Assembly (NCBI RefSeq): GCF_014333425.1
Contig: NZ_JACRYT010000005.1
Location: 100,116 to 164,115 of the forward strand
DNA from: Zhenpiania hominis
GTDB lineage: Bacteria > Bacillota > Clostridia > Peptostreptococcales > Anaerovoracaceae
Direction: 5' to 3'
Length of the DNA stretch: 64,000 nt
Shown here: piece by piece, positions 35,048 to 44,662 of the stretch
Layout of the letters: each line of letters starts with the position of its first letter
Numbering within the stretch: the first letter of the stretch is position 1
Program-made: the position numbers and the translations under genes
Notes under the pieces: model-generated
Told to the model about the DNA's origin: nothing
Database searches by the model: none
What the model saw: the letters and a program-made list of their open reading frames with translations, nothing else

Positions 35048-36340
35048 ATGATACCTTTATCTACGAGGATGCGGCCGGATAATTTGGATGAATTTGTGGG
35101 ACAGACTCATTTCATGTACAAGGGGTCGCTTTTATACAATGCAATCAAAAATAAAACCTTTGATTCTGCCATCTTTTTTGGGCCTTCTGGTACAGGCAAG
35201 ACAACGCTTGCCAGAATTACGGCCAAAGAAATGGATGCGGATTTCATAGAAATCAACGCGTCTACAACCGGAACAAAAGAGTTGAAGGAAATTTTGGAAA
35301 AGGCTAAAAACCGTTTTTTTGGCCTTATGAAGGAAACGACTTATGTGTATGTGGACGAGTTTCACAGATGGAATAAGCTTCAGCAGGACTCGCTTTTAAA
35401 AGCGCTGGAGGAAGGGGTGATTCGTTTTATCGGAAGCACCACAGAAAATCCCTATTTCGCTGTAAATAATGCGATTCTCAGCAGGGTGAGAAATATCTAT
35501 GAGTTTCGGAGGCTGCGAACAGAGGATATTCATAAACTTCTGAAGCGGACGATTAAAGATAAAAACAAAGGTCTGGGAGGGTGGGGAATATCCTATGAAG
35601 AAGAGGCCCTATACCTTTTAGCAGATATGAGCGGAGGCGACGCGAGGGTGGCTTTGGACACCTTAGGATTTATTGCAGATAATCTCAGCAGCGGAGAAGT
35701 TATGAGCAAAGAGATCATCGGAGAAGCGATGCAGCGCCAGACAACTTTTTATGATAAAAGCGAAGATAAATACAACCTGCTTTCCGCACTGCAAAAGTCC
35801 ATAAGAGGAAGTGATCCGGATGCGGCGATTCATTATCTGGCAAGACTTCTTGAAGGAGGAGGCGATCTCCAGATGATTGGGAGGCGGCTCCTTGTGATCG
35901 CCAGTGAAGATGTAGGGATGGCGTATCCAAGCGCTATTACCATTGTCACGGCCTGTGTGCAGGCGGCTCTTATGGTAGGGCTTCCGGAGGCCCAGATTAA
36001 TTTGGCGCAGGCAGTTGTACTGATGGCCTCCTGTCCAAAATCCAATGCCGCGTGTATGGCGCTGGAACGGGCAAAGAGCGATCTGAAAACGAAAAAAATT
36101 GATGATGTGCCGGCTCACCTGAAAGATTCCCATTACAGCGGAGCAACCAAAAGAGGACATGGGATCGATTACAAATATCCTCATAATTATGGCGGGTATG
36201 TGACACAGCAATATTTGCCGGACAATTTGTACCACCAGGGAGTGCGGTATTATGAGCCTACCAGTAATGGAAGCGAATCATCTTTTAAAAAATATCTGGA
36301 GGAACTGAAAAAAATTGATGAAAGAAATCATAAGGGCTGA
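35048..36340 (+). CDS. rarA: Replication-associated recombination protein A
   Basis: This AAA+ ATPase of 430 residues acts at stalled replication forks (RarA/MgsA, related to WRNIP1). Walker A is GPSGTGKTT near residue 45. Walker B reads VYVDEFHRW, with Phe in place of the usual Ile. Sensor 1 is GSTTENPYFAVN. The C-terminal tetramerisation part has GSDPDAAIHYLARLLEGG and SEDVGMAYPSA. The PDNLDEFVGQ start is typical. Its 3' end overlaps ispH by 23 bases. Confidence 0.93.
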   Translation: MIPLSTRMRPDNLDEFVGQTHFMYKGSLLYNAIKNKTFDSAIFFGPSGTGKTTLARITAKEMDADFIEINASTTGTKELKEILEKAKNRFFGLMKETTYVYVDEFHRWNKLQQDSLLKALEEGVIRFIGSTTENPYFAVNNAILSRVRNIYEFRRLRTEDIHKLLKRTIKDKNKGLGGWGISYEEEALYLLADMSGGDARVALDTLGFIADNLSSGEVMSKEIIGEAMQRQTTFYDKSEDKYNLLSALQKSIRGSDPDAAIHYLARLLEGGGDLQMIGRRLLVIASEDVGMAYPSAITIVTACVQAALMVGLPEAQINLAQAVVLMASCPKSNAACMALERAKSDLKTKKIDDVPAHLKDSHYSGATKRGHGIDYKYPHNYGGYVTQQYLPDNLYHQGVRYYEPTSNGSESSFKKYLEELKKIDERNHKG

Positions 36341-38345
36341 TCATTCCGGATTTTGCTTCGGAGTGCGGGAAGCAATCGCGAAGGCAGAGGCAGCTGTCAG
36401 AGAGTATGACAAAAGAATTTATTCTTACGGGCCGTTAATTCATAATAAGCAGGTAACGGATCGTCTCGAGAAAAAAGGTGTGAGAGTGATTGAAAGCCCG
36501 GATGAAGCGGAGTGCGGAGCCGTGGTTATTATTCGATCCCATGGAGTCGGAAAACGGTTTTACGAAATCGCAGAGGAAAAGAATTGGACTTTGATTGATG
36601 CAACCTGTCCCTTTGTTGCCAGAATTCACGATCTAGTGCGAGCAGCAGATGAAAAAGGAGAACAAGTTTTGATTGTAGGTGATGCAAATCATCCGGAAGT
36701 TCAAGGGATTAACGGGTGGTGCGGAAATTCGGCGATTATCGTAGGGAACTCGCAGACTATCCCAGACATGGAAGCGGAGCATTTGTTTGTAGTAGCGCAG
36801 ACGACGATTCCCAAACGCCTTTTTGAAGGCATCTTAGAGGAATTGAAAAAGCAAAGAAAGGAATTGTCTGTCAATCATACAATATGCAGCGCGACGGAGA
36901 ATCGCCAGCAAAGCTGCATGAAAACCGCTCAACAAGTGGAGTTGATGCTGGTTTTAGGGGATCGGAAAAGCTCCAACACAAAGAAATTGTACGATATTTC
37001 AAAAAAATATTGCAATAACACATATTTTGTTGAAAATATAGAAGATTTACCATTGAAAGAAGTTGAAAAATGTAATAGAATAGGAGTAGCAGCGGGTGCC
37101 TCGACGCCTGAATGCTTAATTAAGGAGGTTATTGCCAATATGAGTGAAAACACACTTGAAAACAATGAAATGAATTCAATGGACGCCTTAATGGACGAAA
37201 TCGAAAAATCCTTAAGGCTGCCCCGCAGCGGAGAAATTGTAACCGGAAAGATCCATCAGGTTACAGACAGAGAAATTATTGTCAATCTCGGCTGCAAAAA
37301 GGATGGAATTATTCCATCTGATGAAATTACACTGGAAGGAGATCAAAAGCTAACTGACTTATATCATGAAGGCGATGAAATTCAGGCAAAAGTTGTAAAG
37401 ACAGACGATGGCGACGGCAGCATCCTGCTGTCCAAGAAAAAGCTGGAAATTGGCGAACACTGGGATGAAATCAACCAGGCGCTTGAAGATAAATCAAACA
37501 TTGAAGTTAAAGTTGTCAGACCGGTTAATGGTGGCGTAATTGCCGCTTATAAAGAAGTTTCCGGATTTATTCCGCTTTCACAGCTCTCCGATCATTACGT
37601 GGAAAACGTAGACGAATTTATTGGACAGACTCTTACAGTCAAAGTATCCAGAGTGGATCTGAGAAGAGGAAAGGCCGTATTCTCCCACAAACAGTATTTG
37701 AATGAAGAAAAGAACAAGAGAATCGCGGAGATCTGGGAAGGTCTGAGCGTTGATGATGTAGTAGAAGGTACTGTAATGCGCTTTACAGACTATGGCGCTT
37801 TTGTAGATATCGGCGGAATTGACGGACTGCTGCATATCTCTGAAATCTCCTGGGGCAAACTGAAGCATCCACAGGAAGTGCTGAGCATCGGCGATAAGAT
37901 TCGCGTAAAAGTTCTCTCGATGAATCAGGAAAAAGGAAAAATTTCCTTGGGTCTGAAGCAGAACCAGCCGGAACCGTGGAGTGTAATCAACGAAAAATAC
38001 GACGTTGGACAAATTGTAAACGGAAAAGTTGTGCAGCTTAAGGAGTACGGCGCGTTTGTAGAACTGGAGCCGGGGCTTGACGGACTTGTACATATTTCCG
38101 AGGTTGCCCATAAACGGGTTGGAAACATTGCGGACGAGCTGTCCGTAGGTCAGGAAGTTGCGGCCAAGATTCTGGAAATTGATCAGGACAGAAGACGTAT
38201 CAGCCTGAGCATCAAAGAAGCGTTGGACGAAATGCCACAGCCTGAGGAAGAAGTCTCGGAAACTTATGAAGAAGAGGCAGAACCTGCGGACGTACCGGCA
38301 GAAGAAGCTGCTATGGAAGTGGAAGAAACCAGCGAAGAAGCGTAA
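36318..38345 (+). CDS. ispH: IspH-ribosomal protein S1 fusion
   Basis: Residues 1-280 are 4-hydroxy-3-methylbut-2-enyl diphosphate reductase, the last step of the non-mevalonate isoprenoid pathway. Its iron-sulfur cysteines lie in FCFGVREAI, DATCPFV and NHTICSATENRQQ. Residues about 305-640 carry four S1 RNA-binding domains (the last two show GAFVDIGGIDGLLHISEIS and GAFVELEPGLDGLVHISEVA), and the tail is acidic. This fusion is a known feature of Clostridia. The ATG at 36318 lies within the rarA 3' end; a TTG at 36315 is an alternative. The S1 part may act as the organism's ribosomal S1-like protein. Confidence 0.94.
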   Translation: MKEIIRADHSGFCFGVREAIAKAEAAVREYDKRIYSYGPLIHNKQVTDRLEKKGVRVIESPDEAECGAVVIIRSHGVGKRFYEIAEEKNWTLIDATCPFVARIHDLVRAADEKGEQVLIVGDANHPEVQGINGWCGNSAIIVGNSQTIPDMEAEHLFVVAQTTIPKRLFEGILEELKKQRKELSVNHTICSATENRQQSCMKTAQQVELMLVLGDRKSSNTKKLYDISKKYCNNTYFVENIEDLPLKEVEKCNRIGVAAGASTPECLIKEVIANMSENTLENNEMNSMDALMDEIEKSLRLPRSGEIVTGKIHQVTDREIIVNLGCKKDGIIPSDEITLEGDQKLTDLYHEGDEIQAKVVKTDDGDGSILLSKKKLEIGEHWDEINQALEDKSNIEVKVVRPVNGGVIAAYKEVSGFIPLSQLSDHYVENVDEFIGQTLTVKVSRVDLRRGKAVFSHKQYLNEEKNKRIAEIWEGLSVDDVVEGTVMRFTDYGAFVDIGGIDGLLHISEISWGKLKHPQEVLSIGDKIRVKVLSMNQEKGKISLGLKQNQPEPWSVINEKYDVGQIVNGKVVQLKEYGAFVELEPGLDGLVHISEVAHKRVGNIADELSVGQEVAAKILEIDQDRRRISLSIKEALDEMPQPEEEVSETYEEEAEPADVPAEEAAMEVEETSEEA

Positions 38346-38368
38346 ACTTGTAAAATAAAAGAACAAGT

Positions 38369-38400
38369 AAAGGGCGAGAGTTGAACCTCGCCCTTTTTCT
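38369..38400 (+). terminator. Intrinsic terminator after ispH-S1
   Basis: AAAGGGCGAG at 38369-38378 pairs with CTCGCCCTTT at 38387-38396 and runs into a T-tract. Stem 10 bp, loop 8. Confidence 0.9.
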
Positions 38401-38419
38401 GTAGAAAGAGGATAGACTT

Positions 38420-38914
38420 ATGAACAACATCATCCTGGTGGGAATGCCGGCCTGCGGAAAAAGTATTACCGGCGTTGTTCTTGCCAAGACCATGCGGAAA
38501 AGCTTTATTGATACAGATCTTCTGATTCAGGAAAAAGAAGAACGTCCGCTGCAGGAAATTATTAACGAAGAAGGCCTGGAATATTTCAAAAAAGCGGAAG
38601 AAGACGTCCTTACAGAACTGGAAGTGGAAAACGCGGTCATTTCCACAGGTGGAAGCGCGATCTACTACCCGGACGCCATCGCTCATTTGCAAAAAGGTGG
38701 AATTATCGTTTATCTGAAGGTGTCGTTAGCTACAATCGAAGAGCGGCTGGATAACATTAAGACAAGAGGAGTCGCTATGGGGAAAGGGGAGACTATCGAA
38801 AATCTTTATGAGCGGAGAGTTCCCCTCTATGAAAAATACGCGGACGTGACCATTGAAGCCGATGGCCTGACGGTTGAAGAAACAGTGGAACAAATTGTGC
38901 AGTCTTGTAAATGA
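38420..38914 (+). CDS. aroK: Shikimate kinase
   Basis: This 164-residue P-loop kinase phosphorylates shikimate in the pathway to aromatic amino acids. Walker A is GMPACGKS at 8-15, the shikimate-binding Asp is in FIDTD, and STGGSAIYY gives the Gly-Gly motif. The LID region reads TRGVAMGKGETIENLYERRVP. A GAAAGAGG ribosome site precedes the ATG. It has its own position between two terminators, so it is probably transcribed alone or by read-through. Confidence 0.92.
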   Translation: MNNIILVGMPACGKSITGVVLAKTMRKSFIDTDLLIQEKEERPLQEIINEEGLEYFKKAEEDVLTELEVENAVISTGGSAIYYPDAIAHLQKGGIIVYLKVSLATIEERLDNIKTRGVAMGKGETIENLYERRVPLYEKYADVTIEADGLTVEETVEQIVQSCK

Positions 38915-38919
38915 AAAAA

Positions 38920-38946
38920 CGGAAGAGGGGAATCTTCCGCTTTTAT
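38920..38946. terminator. Bidirectional terminator between aroK and recN
   Basis: CGGAAGA at 38920-38926 pairs with TCTTCCG at 38933-38939. A-runs on the left and T-runs on the right serve both convergent genes. It overlaps the recN stop region. Confidence 0.8.
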
Positions 38947-40562
38947 TTTGACGCTTCGATTAGCTCCCGCGCCGACTGAAGCGTAGTTTCTGTAATATTG
39001 ATTCCACCCAGCAGCCGCGCGATTTCCTCGACTTCCTCTTCCTTTTTTAGAGGGATGACAGTCGTATAGGTATTGGTATCATCGGATTCTTTGTAGATCT
39101 TATAATTGTGGTCGCCGAACGCCGCGATTTGAGGCAGATGGGTGATGCAGAGAATCTGATGGTTCTCCGCGATCTGTTTTAATTTTTTTCCGACAATGCT
39201 GGCAGTGATGCCGCTGATTCCCGTGTCGATTTCATCGAAAATCATCGTTGGAATTTCATCATAATCGCCGACGATTTTTTTAAAGGCCAGCATGATTCGG
39301 GACATTTCACCGCCGGAGGCGATTTTGGAAAGGGGCTTCAGCTTCTCTCCCTTGTTGGTGCTGATAAGAAATTCTACCAGATCCGTTCCATTGTCCGTAT
39401 ATTCCCTGCTTTCCTTAAATTCGATGACAAGCTGCGCGTCTTTAAAATTCAGTTCTGCCAGTTCCGCGAGAATTTTACCTTCCAGCTCTTTCGCCGCCGT
39501 TTTTCGAAGCTCGGTCAGCTCGTGGCTGGCGGCTTTTAATTCCGTTTCGCATTTTTTCCGTTCCGCGGTCAGCTTTTCCCTCGCGCTGTCCACATTTTCT
39601 ACCTGTTGGAGCCGTTCTTCCAGTTCCTGTCCGTAGGCGATGATTTCTTCCAGGGAAGCGTTATGCTTCCGTTTTAACGCGTTTAAGGCTTCCATGCGGG
39701 AAATGGCCTGATCCAGCTCATCCGGAGAAAATACCGTATTGTCGCGAAGCTCCCGTACCTGGCTGCACAGATCCTCCAGCAGGTAATAGGAGTCTTCCAT
39801 CTGGCGGTAAATTTCCGCTAAATCTTTCGAATATTCCTGAATTCCGCCGATCCGATCCATCGCCTTTTTCAGACCGGACAGAGCGGCATATTCTTCCCCA
39901 TTTGTAAGCTCATAAGCCTCAGCCAGGCTTTCGTAGATGGTCTCGCTATTCTGAAGCAGATTGATTTCTTCTTCTAACGTTTCATCTTCGCCGGGAGTCA
40001 GATTCGCTTTTTGGATTTCTTCCAGTTCAAACCGCATAAAATCAAGCTGGCGCTGGTTTTCAGCAGCGTCGGCGAGGAGGTGCTTTAGCCGGGAAGAAAG
40101 CTCCCGATAACGGGTAAAAATTTCTGACACCTTCTGTTTTGCCGGGAAGATGGAATCTTTTTTATAAAGATCCACCAGCTTGATATGATACTCCGGATTC
40201 AGAAGGGATTGGTGGTCATACTGCCCATGAATGTCCGCCAACTTTTTACAGATCTGGTTGAGATTCGCCAGGGTGACGATTTCGCCGTTGACTTTACACA
40301 GGTTCTTACCGGCTGCAGACACTTCCCGTGTGATGACATATTCCTCTCCTTCATGGGTTCCGGCTAGCTGAACAATGGCCTTAGTGGCTCCGGAGCGGAC
40401 AAAAGCGGTATCCGCACGACTGCCCAAGGCCAGACTGATGGCTTCGATGACGATGGATTTTCCTGCCCCGGTTTCCCCTGTGATGATATTTAACCCTTCG
40501 TGAAAGTCGATATCCACTTCTTTAATAATCGCGAAATTCTTGATACTGATATGAGAAATCAT
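38943..40562 (-). CDS. recN: DNA repair protein RecN
   Basis: This SMC-like ATPase of 539 residues acts early in double-strand break repair. The N-terminal half has FAIIKEVDIDFHEGLNIITG and Walker A GETGAGKS at 29-36. Two coiled-coil segments flank the centre. The C-terminal half has the signature LSKIASGGEMSRIMLAFK and Walker B TMIFDEIDTGISG, followed by CITHLPQIAAF. It follows argR by 18 bases, the usual Firmicute pair. Confidence 0.95.
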   Translation of the reverse strand: MISHISIKNFAIIKEVDIDFHEGLNIITGETGAGKSIVIEAISLALGSRADTAFVRSGATKAIVQLAGTHEGEEYVITREVSAAGKNLCKVNGEIVTLANLNQICKKLADIHGQYDHQSLLNPEYHIKLVDLYKKDSIFPAKQKVSEIFTRYRELSSRLKHLLADAAENQRQLDFMRFELEEIQKANLTPGEDETLEEEINLLQNSETIYESLAEAYELTNGEEYAALSGLKKAMDRIGGIQEYSKDLAEIYRQMEDSYYLLEDLCSQVRELRDNTVFSPDELDQAISRMEALNALKRKHNASLEEIIAYGQELEERLQQVENVDSAREKLTAERKKCETELKAASHELTELRKTAAKELEGKILAELAELNFKDAQLVIEFKESREYTDNGTDLVEFLISTNKGEKLKPLSKIASGGEMSRIMLAFKKIVGDYDEIPTMIFDEIDTGISGITASIVGKKLKQIAENHQILCITHLPQIAAFGDHNYKIYKESDDTNTYTTVIPLKKEEEVEEIARLLGGINITETTLQSARELIEASK

Positions 40563-40580
40563 GAATTACCTCTTTATGCC

Positions 40581-41030
40581 CTATCCCAGCATTTCATTAA
40601 ACTCTTTTAGAAATTCAGGGGTGTTTTCCGGATCGTCGATGATGATCATCAGTGTGTTGTCGCCGGCTACAGAACCGATTACATGAGGAAATCCCAGGGA
40701 ATCAATCGCTTCTCCCGCGGCGTTCGCGCAGCCGGAAAGCGTCTTTACCACAACAAGATTTCCGGAAGAGTCTACGGATTTGATCGTTTCTCTGAATATA
40801 TTTACAAAACGATCGGAAACAGGACTTTCTACATTTGTAGCAACTGCATATTTATATTTTCCGCTGGAGGAAAGTGTTTTTATCAGATGCAGCTCCTTTA
40901 TATCACGGGATATCGTTGCCTGTGTGACGTCATACCCGTATTCTTTCAATAGGGAAGCCAGCTTGTCCTGGGTCTCCACCTCATACTTTTCGATCAGTTC
41001 CAGTATTTTGCTTTGCCTCGAATAACGCAT
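40581..41030 (-). CDS. argR: Arginine repressor
   Basis: The 149-residue protein has an N-terminal winged helix (SKILELIEKYEVETQDKLAS, then VTQATISRDIKELHLIK) and a C-terminal oligomerisation and arginine-binding domain (GCANAAGEAIDSL and GSVAGDNTLMIIIDDP). AAAGGAG lies 8 bases before the ATG at 41030; the longer frame to 41072 lacks a ribosome site. It controls arginine synthesis and catabolism genes elsewhere and is cotranscribed with recN. Confidence 0.94.
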   Translation of the reverse strand: MRYSRQSKILELIEKYEVETQDKLASLLKEYGYDVTQATISRDIKELHLIKTLSSSGKYKYAVATNVESPVSDRFVNIFRETIKSVDSSGNLVVVKTLSGCANAAGEAIDSLGFPHVIGSVAGDNTLMIIIDDPENTPEFLKEFNEMLG

Positions 41031-41077
41031 GGTATTCTCCTTTAATATACATTTTTTATTAAGTTTATACATTTATA

Positions 41078-41086
41078 ATTATACCA
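41078..41086 (-). promoter_or_regulatory. Extended -10 promoter of argR-recN
   Basis: Read on the minus strand, TGG-TATAAT occupies 41086-41078, followed by an AT-rich stretch (41041-41077) that could contain an ARG-box-like autoregulatory site. No strong -35 is seen. Confidence 0.55.
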
Positions 41087-41126
41087 TATCCTGCGGAAAA
41101 AGCTACCGGAAAATACGTTTTGAGAA

Positions 41127-41155
41127 TTGCGGAACGTATGTTTGTGTGATATACT
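41127..41155 (+). promoter_or_regulatory. Promoter of the ruvCAB-queA operon
   Basis: TTGCGG at 41127-41132 and TATACT at 41150-41155 are 17 bases apart. TGA before the -10 box gives an extended element. The ruvC ATG is 46 bases further. Confidence 0.55.
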
Positions 41156-41200
41156 AAATAAGCGCATTTATAAGGAAAAGGACGGTGGGAGAAAGGGTTT

Positions 41201-41695
41201 ATGCGGATACTGGGAATTGATCCGGGCTACGCGATTTTAGGCTACGGAATCATTGAGATGAGGGGAAACCGGTTCAAGGTCATCGACTATGGCGCCGTAA
41301 CTACGGAAGCGGGTATGGAGATGCCGGACAGGCTGAAGGTTTTATACAATTCTCTCATGGAGCTGATCGGGCGTTTTGAACCGGAAGTGGCCTCTGTTGA
41401 AGAATTGTTTTTTAATACGAACGCGAAGACCGCCATTCTGGTGGGACAGGCCAGGGGAGTCGCGCTGCTGGCGTGTTCCAATTCAGGGCTGGAAATCGCG
41501 GAATATACGCCCTTGCAGATTAAGCAGGCGCTGGTGGGAAACGGCAGAGCGGAAAAGAAGCAGGTACAGTTTATGGTAAAGACCATTCTGAATCTGAAAG
41601 AAGCTCCCAAACCGGACGATACGGCGGACGCCCTGGCCGCGGCCATTTGCCACGGACATTCCGCGGGGGCGAGAAACAGGCTGAAAGGATTATAG
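41201..41695 (+). CDS. ruvC: Holliday junction resolvase RuvC
   Basis: This 164-residue endonuclease cuts Holliday junctions. Acidic catalytic residues are Asp7 in LGIDPG, Glu67 in SVEELFF, and the Asp pair at 139-143 in [10 protein letters not shown]. Length and motif order are normal. A GAGAAAGGG-like ribosome site precedes the ATG. It is the first gene of the tightly packed ruvC-ruvA-ruvB-queA operon. Confidence 0.95.
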   Translation: MRILGIDPGYAILGYGIIEMRGNRFKVIDYGAVTTEAGMEMPDRLKVLYNSLMELIGRFEPEVASVEELFFNTNAKTAILVGQARGVALLACSNSGLEIAEYTPLQIKQALVGNGRAEKKQVQFMVKTILNLKEAPKPDDTADALAAAICHGHSAGARNRLKGL

Positions 41696-41705
41696 GAGGA
41701 ACGCA

Positions 41706-42311
41706 ATGCTGCATTACATAAAAGGCACGCTGGCTATGAAACTGGAAAGCAGCGTGGTGGTAGAAGCCGGAGGACTGGGCTACGAACTTTCTGTGCCAGC
41801 TAATTCCAGTATTTATCTGGCGAAGGAAGGGGAAGAAGTTACCGTTTTTACAGCCATGATCGTAAGGGAAGATGATATCAGTCTGTACGGCTTCGGAGAA
41901 AAAGCGTCTCTCGACACGTTCCGCAAACTGATCAGCGTCAGCGGGGTGGGAGCGAAGGCGGCCCTGGCGATTTTATCCGCTATGCCGCTGAATGAAGTGC
42001 ATCAGGCGATTGTGACAGAAGACGCGAAAACCCTTACTCGGGCAAACGGCGTTGGGAAAAAGACCGCGGAACGGATTGTGCTGGAACTGAAGGACAAATT
42101 CGGGCAGCTGGAAGACGCGGTCCTGCCAAAAGGCGAGGAAGCCGCGGAAACGGCGGGAGACAGTGCCGGAGACAACCGGGCCGAAGCGGTAAAAGCATTG
42201 CTCGCGCTGGGTTATACCAAGGGTGAAGCGGTGAACGCGCTGGCAGCGGTAAAGGAAACGGATCTTACCGTGGAAGAATACATCAAACAGGCATTGAAAA
42301 AACTGTTTTAG
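41706..42311 (+). CDS. ruvA: Holliday junction DNA helicase subunit RuvA
   Basis: This 201-residue protein binds the four-way junction as a tetramer and loads RuvB. The OB-fold N-terminus (MLHYIKGTLAMKLESSVVVE) is followed by tandem helix-hairpin-helix motifs (LISVSGVGAKAALAILS and ANGVGKKTAERIVLELK) and a C-terminal RuvB-contact domain (VKALLALGYTKGEAVNAL). TATAGGAGG lies upstream of the ATG. Confidence 0.95.
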   Translation: MLHYIKGTLAMKLESSVVVEAGGLGYELSVPANSSIYLAKEGEEVTVFTAMIVREDDISLYGFGEKASLDTFRKLISVSGVGAKAALAILSAMPLNEVHQAIVTEDAKTLTRANGVGKKTAERIVLELKDKFGQLEDAVLPKGEEAAETAGDSAGDNRAEAVKALLALGYTKGEAVNALAAVKETDLTVEEYIKQALKKLF

Positions 42312-42321
42312 AGGATAGCGT

Positions 42322-43365
42322 ATGGGAGAATATGAAGGAAGAATAACTGCGGCAAACGCAGGGGAAAACGAAGAGATTGCGGAGTTTACATTAAGACCCC
42401 AATCTCTGGCGGAATACATCGGGCAGAAAAAAGCGACCGACAATCTGAAGATTTTTATTGAAGCGGCGAAACTGAGAGGTGAGCCTCTGGATCATGTGCT
42501 TTTTTACGGACCTCCCGGACTGGGAAAGACAACGCTGGCGGGGATTATCGCCAATGAGCTGGGGGTAGATCTTCGGATCACGTCCGGACCCGCTATTGAA
42601 CGGGCGGGGGATCTGGCGGCGATTCTCACAAATCTCAACGAAAACGATGTGCTTTTCATTGATGAAATCCATCGCCTCAATCGGCAGGTGGAGGAAGTCC
42701 TTTATTCGGCTATGGAGGATTTCGCTCTGGATATTGTCATTGGAAAAGGGCCTTCCGCAAGGTCTATCCGGCTGGATATTGCCAAATTCACCCTGATAGG
42801 GGCCACCACCAGGGCGGGGAGCCTTTCAGCGCCTCTGCGGGATCGATTCGGGGTCAGCTGCAAGTTCGAGCTTTATACAACGGAAGAACTGATGCAGATT
42901 ATCCGGCGATCCGCGAAGCTTTTAAATGTGGAAGTGGACGAGCCGTCTCTGAAAGAAATGGCAAAGCGCTCCAGAGGAACGCCCCGTGTGGCCAACCGGA
43001 TTTTGAAACGGGTTCGGGATTTTTCCCAGGTAAAGGGAAACGGCGTCATTGATCTTGCGATTACGGAGAAGGCGTTGACCGCGCTGGGGGTAGATCCCAT
43101 GGGACTGGAGAGTCTGGATCGGGAAATCCTGCGGACGATTATTGAACGTTTTAAAGGCGGTCCCGTGGGAATCGACACGATTGCGGCTTCCATCGGGGAA
43201 GAACGGGTTACCATTGAAGATGTATATGAACCCTATCTGATTCAGGCAGGTTTTCTGCATCGTACCCAGAAGGGGAGAGTGGTTTCCGAACAGGCTTACC
43301 ATCATCTGGGGATTGCTGTGGACGATGAACAGAGCGGGCAAATAGAAATAAAAATTGAGGAATAA
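42322..43365 (+). CDS. ruvB: Holliday junction DNA helicase subunit RuvB
   Basis: This 347-residue AAA+ motor drives branch migration. Walker A is GPPGLGKTT at 63-71 and Walker B is FIDEIHRL. Sensor 1 is IGATTRAG, the arginine finger is in APLRDRFG, and the C-terminal winged helix starts near [15 protein letters not shown]. The N-terminal [12 protein letters not shown] is typical. It begins 10 bases after ruvA. Confidence 0.96.
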   Translation: MGEYEGRITAANAGENEEIAEFTLRPQSLAEYIGQKKATDNLKIFIEAAKLRGEPLDHVLFYGPPGLGKTTLAGIIANELGVDLRITSGPAIERAGDLAAILTNLNENDVLFIDEIHRLNRQVEEVLYSAMEDFALDIVIGKGPSARSIRLDIAKFTLIGATTRAGSLSAPLRDRFGVSCKFELYTTEELMQIIRRSAKLLNVEVDEPSLKEMAKRSRGTPRVANRILKRVRDFSQVKGNGVIDLAITEKALTALGVDPMGLESLDREILRTIIERFKGGPVGIDTIAASIGEERVTIEDVYEPYLIQAGFLHRTQKGRVVSEQAYHHLGIAVDDEQSGQIEIKIEE

Positions 43366-43368
43366 TAT

Positions 43369-44406
43369 ATGAATATCAACGAATTTGACTATCATCTGCC
43401 GCAGGAGCTGATTGCGCAGAAACCGGCGGATCGGAGAGACGGATCCCGCCTGATGGCAGTGCACAGAGACAGTGGAAAGGTGGAGCATCGTCATTTTTAT
43501 GACATCTTAGAATATCTGAATTCCGGGGACTGTCTGGTTTTAAACAACTCGAAGGTCCTTCCTGCCAGGCTTTTCGGAGAAAAGGAGCAGACTGGGGCAA
43601 AAGTGGAGTTCCTTTTAATCAAACGGATCGAAGGCGATGTGTGGGAAACCATGGTGCGTCCGGGAAAACGGCTGAAACCCGGCGATACGGTAGCATTTTC
43701 CCCTTCCTTTAAAGCGGAGATTGTTGACTATGGACAGGACGGGACGCGGCTCGCCAGGTTCCGATATGACGGCATTTTTATGGAACGCCTGGAAGAACTG
43801 GGGAAAATGCCTCTTCCGCCTTATATTGAGCGGGCCAGCGACGCGGAAGACAGCGAACGTTATCAGACGGTTTACTGCAAAGAAGAAGGATCGGTGGCCG
43901 CGCCGACAGCGGGTCTCCACTTTACAGAAGAACTGCTGGAGCAGGCAGATAAAAAAGGCGTTCAGATCGCCTATGTGACCCTTCATGTGGGAATCGGAAC
44001 CTTCCGGCCGGTCAAGTGCGAAAACATCGAAGACCATCAGATGCATTTTGAAGAATACGAAGTGACGCAGGAAACCGCGGATCGGATTAACCGGGTAAAG
44101 CGGGCAGGAGGGAGGATTATCTCTGTGGGGACGACCTCCACCAGAACGCTGGAAAGCGCGGCCGTTTTAAAAGATGGACGTTATGAAGTCAGAGCCGGCA
44201 GCGGGAGCACAGGGATTTTTATCTATCCCGGATATGAGTTTAAAATGATTGACTCGCTGATTACGAATTTCCATCTGCCGAAATCAACGCTCCTGATGTT
44301 GATTTCCGCTTTCTATGACCGGGAAAAAATTCTGGAAATCTACGATACAGCGGTAAGGGAAAAGTATCGGTTCTTCAGCTATGGGGATGCGATGCTGCTG
44401 ATTTAA
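43369..44406 (+). CDS. queA: tRNA preQ1(34) S-adenosylmethionine ribosyltransferase-isomerase
   Basis: QueA transfers and isomerises the ribosyl group of SAM onto preQ1 in tRNA, giving epoxyqueuosine. The 345-residue protein starts [20 protein letters not shown] and shows [38 protein letters not shown]-like [11 protein letters not shown] and the C-terminal [16 protein letters not shown]. It is the last gene of the ruv operon. The partner enzyme Tgt is encoded about 6 kb downstream. Confidence 0.95.
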   Translation: MNINEFDYHLPQELIAQKPADRRDGSRLMAVHRDSGKVEHRHFYDILEYLNSGDCLVLNNSKVLPARLFGEKEQTGAKVEFLLIKRIEGDVWETMVRPGKRLKPGDTVAFSPSFKAEIVDYGQDGTRLARFRYDGIFMERLEELGKMPLPPYIERASDAEDSERYQTVYCKEEGSVAAPTAGLHFTEELLEQADKKGVQIAYVTLHVGIGTFRPVKCENIEDHQMHFEEYEVTQETADRINRVKRAGGRIISVGTTSTRTLESAAVLKDGRYEVRAGSGSTGIFIYPGYEFKMIDSLITNFHLPKSTLLMLISAFYDREKILEIYDTAVREKYRFFSYGDAMLLI

Positions 44407-44414
44407 CTAGCTAC

Positions 44415-44445
44415 GAGCGCCTTTCCAGCGAAAGGAAAGGCGCTC
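44415..44445 (+). terminator. Strong hairpin after queA
   Basis: GAGCGCCTTTCC at 44415-44426 pairs perfectly with GGAAAGGCGCTC at 44434-44445. The U-tract is poor, but the 12-bp GC-rich stem placed 8 bases after the queA stop is a probable terminator. Confidence 0.7.
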
Positions 44446-44483
44446 AGACGTTTGAGGATTTTGTGATAATCACAGGCTGAAAA

Positions 44484-44512
44484 TTGACTTAAAGGATGGG
44501 TTGGAGTATAAT
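44484..44512 (+). promoter_or_regulatory. Near-consensus sigma-A promoter
   Basis: TTGACT at 44484-44489 and TATAAT at 44507-44512 with an exact 17-base spacer form the best promoter in the window. It drives the structured leader and the zinc-ribbon/YARHG gene. Confidence 0.85.
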
Positions 44513-44631
44513 AAAAAGGACTATTTTGTAATGGTTTTCAAGGAATGAGCCTTGTGCAAAAGGCGTTCTGGTAATGTCAGCTTTCGATCTGACATGTGTG
44601 AAAGGGATTTTTCCATTGTTCACACTTTTTT
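44513..44631 (+). ncRNA. Structured leader or small RNA with intrinsic terminator
   Basis: Downstream of the promoter come three hairpins: CAAGG/CCTTG (44539-44554), ATGTCAG/CTGACAT (44574-44595) and GTGTGAA/TTCACAC (44596-44625). The last is followed by six T residues, a proper intrinsic terminator ending at 44631. Transcription would thus stop before the coding region unless antitermination occurs. The element could therefore be a regulatory leader or a free small RNA of about 115 nucleotides. I do not recognise a known riboswitch class. Confidence 0.55.
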
Positions 44632-44662
44632 AATATAGATTCATATTTCAGGGGTATATTTC

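Noticed and set aside
36318..38345. IspH-S1 fusion as an annotation error or frameshift
   Set aside because: The frame is continuous, and this fusion is an established feature of many Clostridia.
37578..38366. Open frame of 262 codons on the minus strand
   Set aside because: It is antisense to the S1 repeats of ispH-S1; the codon pattern arises from the repeated S1 domains.
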